Shown here piece by piece: positions 24,481 to 35,822 of a DNA stretch of 64,000 nucleotides. The stretch is from contig NC_135560.1 of assembly GCF_964340395.1 (NCBI RefSeq), forward strand, positions 13,046,598 to 13,110,597, in the 5' to 3' direction. Every line of letters begins with the position of its first letter. Position 1 is the first letter of the stretch. A model generated the notes under the pieces. That model saw nothing but the letters and a program-made list of their open reading frames with translations. It searched no databases and was not told the origin of the DNA. The translations under genes and the position numbers were made by a program. The stretch comes from Glandiceps talaboti. Lineage: Eukaryota > Hemichordata > Enteropneusta > Spengelidae.

Positions 24481-25470
24481 GGGAGCCTTCAGTAATTACA
24501 CGGGGGAGGGCCGGGGGAAATCAGGCTCAGACTGTACGTTAAAATGTGACCCATCCCCGATTCCATCGTACTAAAAAGATACCCTCCCTCAATTTCCTTT
24601 CTCTAGAATATGAACGTCGTCCTGTTAAAAATATTCAAAAACATGGCTTAAATGCTGTCCAACATGGAAAACGTAGGACACTAGTCCAAGAATCAATGGT
24701 TTAAAGGAATTAATCCCATTGCTGCACACCACGTTGAAAGTGACATTGGTTATTATTCCAACTACTACCACCACAGTATATGTGTGATGGCACTTCGTTA
24801 TATGCCACGTGGTTGTCAGCAGCAATTTGATGATATGGTCTGATACGGTATATTATGATACCTAACCCTTACTGTGTAAGCTATTATTTAAGGCAACATT
24901 GGGCTGTTCATTGCCATGGTTACAAATATACTATAGTAAATGTGAAACATACATAGCTAATAGCAATGCAAAGTACAGTACCAGTGTCAATGATCAAATT
25001 AATAGTAATTTTTGAGGGTTATCTAAATGTGCACCTTCCAGCTACATTGTATAGAGTTTGCATAGTGTATGCATAGAGCCATATTTTGGGCAACTCGGGG
25101 TTGTTCATTACCATGGTTACAAGGATGCTCTGGTAAACATGAAACGTGTTTTGAGCACATCACATGCATAGCTATTAACAATGCAAAATACAGTGTCAAT
25201 CAAAATAATATTAATTTTTGAGGAGTCACTAAGTGTAACGCCTACCATTATATTGCATGGAATTTGCACAGTGTATGAACCATAATTTTAAGATACAACT
25301 ATGTATAGATGCCAAATCACAAAATAACGTTAAGTTAAACAATAGAATTAGTCAAAGTAAAATGTGACCTAATTGCATTTTCTAAATTTCTCCCACGAGA
25401 ACCGATTTGTAAAAGGTGACCCACCACCTAATTCCCCGGCCCTCCCCCCTTGTAATTACTGAAAGCGCCC
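24481..25470. mobile_element. 990-bp non-autonomous element with about 40-bp terminal inverted repeats
   Basis: The left end GGGAGCCTTCAGTAATTACA, then GGGGGAGGGCCGGGG, is mirrored at the right end (CCCCGGCCCTCCCC, then TGTAATTACTGAAAGCGCCC). The interior has no transposase frame. It holds two tandem diverged copies of a unit of about 195 bp (24893-25086 and 25087-25290), each with GTTCATT(G/A)CCATGGTTACAA. A target-site duplication was not clear. Confidence 0.7.
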
Positions 25471-26114
25471 TTAGTGCCCCCCCCCCCAAAAAAAAAAAAT
25501 TTAACGATAAAAAGTGCCCCTAACATCTCAATAAAGTGAAACATTTTGTTCATGTTTTGATTTTCGATCAGAGTTTCAAAAAAACGAATTTTCAAAAAAT
25601 TATGTCAACATCCAAAAACGAACTTCAAAATTACATGTATTTCTAAATGTTGATTTCTTAAACACGTGTGTTCATGGTTTGAAATTACGTCAGAAAACGA
25701 ACCATATCGATATCATATCTGGATAGATTAAGATTTCACTTGGACGTCGTTGTACACAATAATATCCTGAAGTGTTTCCGCCTTAATAAAGAACGTTGTC
25801 TTTTTCTTGATGGCCATCCAAGTAGAACCCAGATATATTTTTTTTTGGGAAAAATATTGTTACGATGCTTGTATCAATAATAATGACAACAAAACTGTCC
25901 ACTGAGGCATAGACCATAGGGGTCCGATGGTCCAGGAACGGACTTTGTCTGCAATCCGGATAGTGTCCGTACAGTGAACGCGGATATCCCGCTCTCGATT
26001 AGATTACCCGCTCTCGATTAGATTAGATTATGTTCATAAACTTACATGTAATTCGGAAAATAAATAGCGAAAACGAAAACATACTTTAAAATGGGGGGGG
26101 GGGGTACTTAGACA

Positions 26115-26122
26115 TGCATAAA
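26115..26122 (+). promoter_or_regulatory. Candidate TATA-like box of LNR gene A
   Basis: CATAAAAG lies about 133 bp upstream of the ATG, so a start near 26145-26155 would give a 5' UTR of about 100 nt. This is a weak, position-based call. Confidence 0.35.
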
Positions 26123-26248
26123 AGGAAAACGATAAGCCAAGTTTTTCCAGGACACATTGTCAGTTTACCCTCTCTTGTTGCGTCGTTAGCACCGTTGTGA
26201 TACAAATTGTACTGTCGTCTGTCGTCGCTACTCAAGTAATCGAAAAAG

Positions 26249-28549
26249 ATGGAAGAAAGGAAGACGAAAGGCGGTGACCTACAATTTTGTAAAGTTATCG
26301 AGGAAATTCCACTGCACTATGATGGGACAACCAAGAAACCACGCAGCTGCATTTGGTTTGCGTTGTTAGTTGCTATGATACTTGTCGTTGTCCTGGCTTC
26401 TGCAGTTACGTATCTTGTCATTGCGAATCGCGATTGTTCAGCCAACAGTGAATTGATTCCCCATAATGGTGATGGAACTCCTGGGCATACTCCTGGTTAT
26501 CTACAGGACGACATGAAAGAATATAAAGAAAACCAAGACAAATATGGTGAGTGAGTAGGCCTACTTGCCAGTGTTTATTTCACTTCTAACTTTTCGATAA
26601 AACTCTTAAAACTTTTTCGTTGGCTGTGCCTAAAATTGAGTCGAAATAATTTATATAATTACATCAGACCGTGGATGAACAAAACCTGTTACAAACAGAG
26701 AAAGTTAACAAATGAATTTGATTACATAATAAGGGGTAAACCTTCTCTTCAGCCGCCATGACAGCAATATATGTGTTAATCAGAATAAACCTAGCAACAA
26801 TCTTCACATTCTATCCAACTATAAAATGAGTAGAGATGATCCTAGTAATCGTAACGTGTATAGGAAACTAGACTACGCAAACTTATGCTTAAATATAGAT
26901 TTTTTTATTCGTCCTCAACAGTTTTAAAAGATGACGAAATCTGGCCGACGCTATCTCTGACAGCAGACATTCTAACATTTGTATCCACCTGCAACTGCAC
27001 TCAGGTGTTCGAACTGTTGGAAAGAATAGAGGAGGACGAAGTTATCGATGATTTGGTTACAAGGTTGAGGAAAGAAGATAAACTTCATGAATACCTACTC
27101 AGACGGGCAAGGGAGTTGAGCTGTGATGAAGACACTGTACGACATACTGATTTGGTGGAGCACGCAAACTTGTCGTCTTGTCCTGAACGATGGATTGGTG
27201 ATGGATGGTGCGATCTGGTATGTAACACAGCCCAATACAGATATGATGACGGTGATTGCTGTGCAGACACGTGTACTGCCATGCCAAGAATTTATCAGTG
27301 TGGTATTATTGGCTATGATTGCAAACTAGACGTTGCCGAGGATACACCCCCATCATGGTTTACCAATGGTAATACACAAATGTGCTATGAATGGTACCCT
27401 GACGGCGATGGTGGCCAGTGTGGTGGTGGCGCTGCTCGTCGACTCTGTGCTGCGGTGGACAGTTATACTGATTACTATAGAGATGATACAGATAGTCGTG
27501 ATGGTGGTTGTAGAATGAGATGGGGAATAACGTCGTCCGGAGCTGATGCATGGTTTCGGAAGGTAATTGAAAGATAATTTATTTGTTTCCGTATATAGCA
27601 AAGTTATAAGGCCTAATAAAAAAATGTGTGGTTCCGGTTACACTCAATTTTAGAATAGGTGGGGTAGGTAGATTTTTTATTTTATTTTATTTTATTATAT
27701 TTTTTGTCATGTAGTTCAGGTTTTCTATTGTTTCCAAATGATCTCTGTGTTGTTTATTTCATCCTATCAGATGTATAGCCATTACAGATTGGAAGAATAG
27801 TTTTAGAGTGTCTTTTTAAGTTGATGGCAGTTTCCACATCCACTATTTCTCGTGAGACTTGAATACGTAAAAAAAAATTAAGGTCGGCACTGAAAAGCTA
27901 GGTGGGGTCGGGAACTGGAACCAAACGATATTTGTAGGCCAAATTAGGAGTTGTATATAATACCAATACCCCCCCCCCCCGCCCAACAATGAATATTATT
28001 TAAACTCATTCTAACATATGTAAATTGATACCCTCCCCACCCTAACCTCATATTATGGAAGATTCCGTTACTGGTCCCTTATCTGTGACGTTTATGGTAC
28101 AAAATCTGTACGAAGTCGGTATATTATCAATTTTAAACGCCTTTCCAAATTTTGATCCTTCTTTCCAACAGGTTCAAATTTGTTACAGCTGGTATGCTGA
28201 CGGTAATGATGGTGGTCAGTGTGGTGGGGACGCTGCTGCCGAGTCATGTGTATATGTCAATAGTTACACTGATTACTATAGAGACGACACCGATAGTCGA
28301 GATGGTGGATGTAGAATGTCATGGAAACTGAAAGTTCCCGAGGGTCTAAGAGCTAAATGGATGTATGATGTGAAACTGTGCTTTCAATGGTATCCTGACG
28401 GTGATGGCGGACAGTGTGGTGTTAGTGGCACCAGTCAAATTCTGTGTGCCTCGACCAATCAGTGGACACCATACTATAGGGATGACACAGATGGGCGTGA
28501 CGGTGGTTGCAGAATGAGATGGGGACTGTGTCTGAATGGCTGTACATAA
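26249..28549 (+). CDS. LNR gene A: type II membrane protein with LNR module and three DGDGG repeats
   Basis: Function unknown. Exons 26249-26546, 26922-27562 and 28172-28549 join in frame with GT-AG borders to give 438 residues. In order: basic cytosolic tail (1-33); one hydrophobic helix (about 34-59) with no signal-peptide cleavage pattern, so probably N-in/C-out; a charged helical stalk (about 123-167); one LNR/Notch-type module (about 186-217) with six Cys and GDGWCD, CNTA and DDGDCC; then GYDC; then three repeats of about 62 residues (about 248-310, 314-376, 377-438). Each repeat has CxxWYxDG, GGQCG, a third Cys, YYRDDTDxRDGGCRMxW. LNR modules elsewhere bind calcium; the Asp-rich repeats may too, which is inference. 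The ATG is the first in the transcript region. Tandem paralog at 33342-38006. The repeats were not matched to a named family. Confidence 0.85.
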
Positions 28550-29134
28550 CTGACTAGATGGGGACTGTCTATCTGAATATAAAAGACAGTGCATAGCTCC
28601 TTAGTTAGTCTTCAACATCAATTTTCCCAATATCTATTAATCCTTATGTCGTAGCAACCTCTAGATCAATACTGCTCATTCATTGTTTTGTTATATTTTA
28701 CTTTAATTCGTTGTATATTTTAACTTTGCATTATTTGTGATTTGGGGCATCCCATCGCTGCCACCGCTGTAATACCCCATCACTGGCACCAATAGACCAT
28801 AAAATAACCGAACATAGCTGCTGACAACAATGCAATGAATCAATTCTTAGTTGTGATTTGGGGAGGGGGGTCTCACGATGGGGGTGTTTTGGCATAATGT
28901 ACTGGGGTGGGGACATTGACCTTGGTCTAGGCAATGTTAGTTTGCCCATATAGTCTTTCAGAATTGATTGTAATGCATTGCCTTCACACAAAATCACTGT
29001 GGTGTGGTAGCTGTGGGTAAAAACCGATACCTTTAAAATAACCAATGTGGTGGCAGCAGTGGATAGTCCTTACCATTGGATTTGAGACTCCTATCCCATT
29101 TCACGTCTGTCAGTATTGTAACCCATGTGTTTGA

Positions 29135-29140
29135 AATAAA
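29135..29140 (+). terminator. Candidate polyadenylation signal of LNR gene A
   Basis: AATAAA about 590 nt past the stop codon. No closer canonical hexamer was noticed, though a variant could be used. Confidence 0.35.
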
Positions 29141-29319
29141 GAAACTCTTATAAGAAACACTACGAAAATATAACCAGCTGTATGGTTTATTTTATATTAT
29201 TGTTCACTCACATATGAGAATTACCATTGTTTGCAATGGCAAGTTTTGTTTTTATTTTTTATTTTTTTCAATCTTTTTTATGAATGCCACTTTCTAGTCT
29301 TTGTGACTCGTTTTGTATG

Positions 29320-29640
29320 ACATAATCGCAATATTATACACCCTGAACGGTATTGAATCACCAAATGGATACACATATTTGTGTTGCTTTGTACACATTA
29401 TGGAACAGTAAATCCACTTAAATTGATTTTTGCATCCCCACTAAATTTCAGCTCAGTCTGCTCGTAATTTTGGAATTAAGATTTTTTTTCTCCAAAAAAG
29501 ACACATTTTTACACCAAATTTGCACATCACTGATGGGATCATGTCATAAACAATACACATCCCTAAGAACATTCCCAGCAAATTTCAGATCAATCTACGC
29601 AGTAGAATTGGAAAGTACTTGAAAACATACCATGGAACCA
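29320..29640 (+). repeat. Dispersed repeat family, longest copy
   Basis: The 5' part (ATACACCCTGAACGGTATTG) recurs at about 40206. The 3' part (TCATGTCATAAACAAT, then ACACATCCCTA) recurs at about 52437-52475. This copy seems to span both. The type of element is unknown; no inverted ends were found. Confidence 0.5.
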
Positions 29641-31584
29641 TTGTTAATATCAAAAGTTCATTGTGAATGTATGTGAAGGAGCTAGCTCCTGTTGGTTTGG
29701 AATTCCACAGCCATTACATCTTTACTTACTCTCAAAGAGTACTCTTTGCAACATGTGTACGGGTGACAACAACTGAGGTGTGCCCATAAAGGAAACGTGG
29801 TACACGATCTTTAAATCATCAGTTTATCTACAACACAGAGGCATTGCCCGATAACCAGTGGTGTTTTACAATCCAGGGGGTTGATACTTGAAAATAATAG
29901 TGTGCGTAGGGGGTATTTGAAATAATATGGGGTAAAAAGTTAAAAAATCCCCCCTCCATCCAGTTTTTGTGAAAGCAGCCTAATAGTTCAATGGAATTTC
30001 TCAACTTTTGCATATAATTGTATACATATTAAACATTTGTACTAATATAGATGATTTCTCTACTCGGACAATACAACCCACGTGTACAAGTGTCTGTTCT
30101 TGCCTCGAGAAATAACAAACTATTATTAGAGAAGTTACATAACTGCCTGTAGCAATTAGGAACTTGTACAGCAGGAAGAGCAGATGTGTACAACCACAGG
30201 GTACAAAAAGTACAAAAATCAAGGAGTCAATTGATCAATATCACACACAAAATAAGTTTTATTTCATCACAAAATTCAATCGATCAATCATTCAACCAAA
30301 TAATAAATCGATCAATCGATCGATCGATCAATTACATGCTCGCTGGCCCCTGTGGTACAACATTGAGACAGACATGTATAGCAGTGGGGTGGGATGTTCT
30401 CTCAACTGTACATACTTGTAATATAAGGAGCGTATTTTCAGTGCAGCTAGCAACAAAAACTATCACAAGGTATTTCTTTTACAGCTGTATAAAATTCGTT
30501 GGTCAATTCTTGACACAAAACCTGTTACCAATATCAACCATGCTGAGTGCAACAACATAGACATACCGGGTGAACTTTTCATATGTAAGCTTATATCTAT
30601 TCCTAGAGACTGGAATATAAACCTTATCTGCGTAATACGTTAGAACACGACAAACGTAAAAAATACAAAAGTAATTAATGATAATCATAGATTACTCTTA
30701 GAAAGAGTTCCATCGTCCAGGATAATCAAACTCTGAATACAATACAATAGTAGTATCTGAATAGTACGAGAATTGTGCGAATTATCGCGGTAGAGAGAGC
30801 CGAAGTCGGCCGGGGTTGGTCTACTCGTCTTGCCTTCAAATTATGACAAAGTCGAATCAAACGCCCTTTCCTACGACGTTTCAAGCAAAAAATGTTGATA
30901 TGATAATATAATAAGATTTACTTCTTCACTTGTCACTAAATTCGATAGCAAAAGAATTCGTCTGGGATAGTGCTGGCTGTTTTCCGATTAAAATGTCCAT
31001 GGAAACATCCGGTAAAAATAAAACTAACTTGACACTTGTTGTGTTTCGACGTAGAACAGGATAAGAAAGTTAAACAAACAGGATACGTTCTTAGTCTCTG
31101 TAAAACCCTACAAGTGTAGGTCTCTGATAAGACTCGTGACCCCCGGGATCATAGACCACGGCAATTCAAGGTTGCAATGCATATATTATTATGACGTGTC
31201 AAATCATTTATTGGTAGACTTCCGTCGACATCGGCAAGGTTACACAACTTTCTAATCGTAGTTTCTTGGGTAGATCACAGTCTGGCACAGTTATCTCCCC
31301 ACTCTTCTCAACATAGTGCAAATTTAAATTACGAAAAGATTATCAAGCATGTTTGAAATGCGCACGTGCGTGTGCACGCGTGTCCCACGGCCACGGTGTG
31401 TGTGTGTGGGGGGGGGGGGAGCATCAAAAATCAAGTGTCCATCATATTGGATATATTTGTAAGAGTTGATTCCTATCATGAAGTATACAGAGACGTAGCA
31501 AATACCTTCAACGTCACAGCGTGATTGTGATAAGGAGGTATAACTAACTTTTACTCTCTTTCCTTCAGTTCATGTCTGTGTGTA

Positions 31585-31654
31585 CGTGTATGTATGTATG
31601 TATGTATGTATGTATGTATGTATGTATGTATGTATGTATGTATGTGTGTGTGTG

Positions 31655-31686
<32 letters not shown>

Positions 31687-31732
31687 TGCGTGCGTGTGTG
31701 TGTGTGTGTGTGTGCGTGTGTACAGTTGTGAA
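31585..31732 (+). repeat. Compound (TGTA)n(TG)n(TGCG)n microsatellite
   Basis: Successive blocks of TGTA, TG, TGCG and TG units. The short open frames on both strands across it are artefacts. Confidence 0.95.
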
Positions 31733-31862
31733 TAATAAGGTGTTCATTTGTGGTTTAATAAACTGATAGAATTTGACAGTAACCATTTTGTACGATATCG
31801 TTTCTGTTACAACAGGGATCATAAATTTATTTGTCAAGTTATTTCTTTATCATATATATTTT

Positions 31863-31988
<126 letters not shown>

Positions 31989-33200
31989 AAACTGATCCAT
32001 CGTTTCCTTATACTGGATGTTGACTATCTCTGAATATAGGTGGTGGCATACCAAGAATTAAGATACGGATACCAAGAATTAATTATCCATTTCGGAAAAG
32101 ATATAATTCGCTTTTTCCGCTTTTCTAGGAATTCGAACTATAGATGGGGAGTGGAAATGATGGCTGGAGAGAACTACTGACCTTAATAACAGCACGGCTC
32201 ACCAACCACAAAAACGAGAGACTTTTATAATTATCATTGCTAAGGTTGTTGTTCTCTTTGGGAATTATCTGATCTTTGTATGAGCTATGGACGGTGACGA
32301 AATTGTTCGCCTTCTTCATTGAAGAGCATGACATCTGAAAGTAAAATGGACCCCCCCCCCCAAAAAAAAAAAAAAATGAAAAAAAATGAAGCACTCTCAG
32401 AAGTATACCTCTAGGTCTAAGAAGCCATCGAACAAGCTCCCCTTCACAGGTCTAACACTGTTCTTATACGGGTACTTTAGACGTATGTGATATACGTAGC
32501 CTGTCTACCCCTCACTGGATCTGTAACTCAGCTATACACTATATATACTCATTCACTATCCACATTGCGGAGTCACACATCCAACGAGTAATAAACTGCT
32601 ATAATTATACATATCATAGAAATACGCACTCTCGCCAAGGTATTTTTCCGTCCCTGAATACTCCTGTCACTGCAGGCAAGCCCGATAATTTTACAATGCA
32701 AGTGTTGTATACTATTACTAGTAGTAGTGTGGAGGTATGGGGTGGGGGTGGGGGTGGATGGTCGCGTACATGTAAAACACAGACGGTTTTGTATTTGATC
32801 GTGTTCTTACATATTTATGAATATTCTTCGAATACCGCCACCGGTGTTTACGCATCTCGTTTTTGTCTACATTTTCAAGCAGAACTACCCATAATTCAAA
32901 ACGCAGATTTATTGTATACATTACTCATAAGTGAACTTCTTATCTTATTTTATCCTAGACTTAGTCGTATCATTTTGCAGACTTTAATAATTTAACAATA
33001 TCAATTTGAAAACTAGGAAATTATAATTACTAAAATATTATGATCGATGGCACGTATCTCTCTGCTTCCGCCCCATGAAATATGATCGGTTGGACAGCTG
33101 GAAGAATGTAATGTTTGCAAGAATTCCCTTCAAACCCCCTACTGAAGAAGAAAATACATGAATATATTAAATAAAATGTGCATGAGTTAAAGTTGCACGT

Positions 33201-33226
33201 CCAATCAGAAATTCAGCCTTATATAA
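33201..33226 (+). promoter_or_regulatory. CCAAT and TATA boxes of LNR gene B
   Basis: CCAAT at 33201-33205 and TATATAA at 33220-33226 lie 116 bp or more upstream of the ATG, so the 5' UTR would be about 90 nt. The spacing between the two boxes is short. Confidence 0.55.
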
Positions 33227-33341
33227 CGACCCAAACGAGATGATCGGTACATTGAACGTGACATTACTTGAACAACTTCTGGTCAGTGGCTCGCTGGTAG
33301 GAATCGTCACATCGCCGTAAACTACTGGCATCTTTACAAAG

Positions 33342-35725
33342 ATGGAAGAGGGGATGACATCCAGTAGTCCACAAAAGTTGAGGGTTGTCGAGTCTGGACC
33401 ATTGCGAAGAATTGATCAGAAGTCAAAGAAATGGCTGAGGACTTGGTCTGTCATTTGGATCATCACCGTTCTGGTATCTCTCGGGCTCACTGGTGTTCTG
33501 ATTTATGTTTTAATTGAGAATCTTAACTGCTCGCATGTTAACGGTGAAGTGGTCCATGCTCAAGGAAGTAACGAAAGTCCGAGTGGTGACATTTCTGCTG
33601 ACAACCCAGTTGAATGGTACGTCGGTTCGAGCTTGGATGTAGAGGACGATGAGATCTCGCCAAACCAGACAGTCCTACAAGAGTTCGTCTCCAATCTGAA
33701 CTGTGAAAGCTTGAACGACGTATTAAAGAAACTACAGGAAGAACAAGTTACAAGTGAAATTATTTCTAGATTAAGAAATCAACGAGAAGTTCGTAGATAT
33801 CTAATTGCACGGGGAAGACAACTAAAATGCGATGATTTGTTGATTGAGCGACTTTCTATTAATCGTGAAACCCGCTCGTCGAATACATGGCCTTGCCGAG
33901 AAGGTAACGTTGGCGACGGGTGGTGTGATCAGGGATGTAACACAGCCCAATACAGATTTGACGATGGGGACTGTTGTAAGCAAACGTGTGAAGCTAAAGA
34001 GAGAATTTATCCCTGTGGACTTGTGGGCTATGATTGCAAATTAAACATTCCACAATACCAGGCTCCTTCCTGGTTTACCAATGGTAATACACAACTGTGC
34101 TATGAATGGTACCCTGACGGCGATGGTGGCCAGTGTGGTGGTGGCGCTGCTCGTCGACTCTGTGCTGCGGTGGACCGTTACACTGGTTACTATAGAGATG
34201 ATACTGATGGGCGTAATGGTGGCTGTAGGATGAGATGGGGAATAACGGCGTCCGGAGCTGATGAATGGTTTAATGACGTAAGTGATTTCTACAGATAACT
34301 TTGGCCCATTCGAAAATATAGAACGTGCAAGTTCTGGAAATGTGTGTGTGTGTGTGTGTGTGTGGGGGGGGGGGGTCTGATATATCAGAATTCCTGGAGA
34401 ATATTGATATGTGGAAGAGGCAGACGGGGTGGTATACAGTATCAGCGCTATTCCAACTCCAAACCCAGGCCCATAATGTGGGAATGTCTGCATGTATTGA
34501 GAGTACGTTGTTAGTTTTTTCGTAGCTGCAATAAATGTTAGTTTTGAGTTGTTTTTGTCGTTTAATTATGTTTAATATGTTCCGGAGTTAAAAAACGTAA
34601 AGCTAGCTAGTTTTGCGTTTAGTTTTGCGTTTAAGCCCCCCGGAACGAAAAACAAAAACTTTCAAAAACAAACAAAGAAACAAGCGAACAGAGACAATCA
34701 AGCCCATCCCCAAATTAAAAACAACAACAACTAAACAAACATAAACTCCAAGTAGAAAACTAACGTAACGCTGTAATTATTTCAGCTCTGTTCTTTGAAC
34801 ACCATAGCCTATTCCCCATGTGACGATTTCGGTTCTCTTCTACTTGACTGCCTGGCGTCTAACATTTCATTAAAAAAGTTGATTTTTAGGGTAGGTACAT
34901 TTGTATTAAGGGAAAGAACTGAACTAGAAGACGACTACATGTATCAACGAATATGTTCCTCTTTATTGTCTAATTGTTGACACGGCATCGTCATTCTTGC
35001 TAATTCTAGATCATAGATTTTCTAAAATATCACGAGTGGCACAATTCAGCTCATTATGGCATTTCTGTTACATGCCAAATTGGTTGAACTGAAAATCTAA
35101 ACAACTGACTTTGGAACTATACAAGAATCTCTCTATTTTGGTTTATTAAATTACTAAAGCTTACGTGCAAAATTATGATATACTCGACGCTCAACTTACA
35201 ATTATGCTGCCACTGAGCCTTTCGACTTCCAATGGTCGTTGGTGACGCTCATGTTCATCGGAATGTGTAGGCGCCATCAACGATGGTATTGAGAAGAAAT
35301 CAGTCGAACGTTCTTCATTTAAAGGGGCACAAGCTGTGTATATACATTTTGGGACATAATTTTTGCTGCATATTGAAAAGATAGTCAAGTATTCTAGTTA
35401 CTTAAGTATACTTAGCCATCACTAGCTAGCTATTGAACTGAATGTATGTATGTATGTATGTATGTATGTATGTATGTATGTGTGTGTGTGGGGGGGTATC
35501 CTGTTTTTGAAATTGGCAGTAGGGAATCTTCCTGTTTTAAAAAATTAGGATGTGGGAAGTCAATGTGTTTTGGATTGTGATGGAAAAAATTGCATTTCTA
35601 CAATGACTGAACTGTGTTATTTTTTTCTTGTCCCCTTTTCTTACCTATTCACCTAGAGTAACGTTAGAATATAACTATATATATAACTATATATAACTAT
35701 ATATAACTATATATAACTATATATA

Positions 35726-35822
<97 letters not shown>

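Larger units (their letters stand above)
22627..26248. other. Spacer between eEF2-like and LNR gene A
   Basis: No gene seen. It contains the eEF2-like 3' UTR, the (CATA)n/(TGTA)n inverted array pair, a 16-bp hairpin, a 990-bp terminal-inverted-repeat element, a 19-bp tandem duplication (CCCGCTCTCGATTAGATTA, about 25989-26026) and the upstream region of LNR gene A. Confidence 0.7.
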
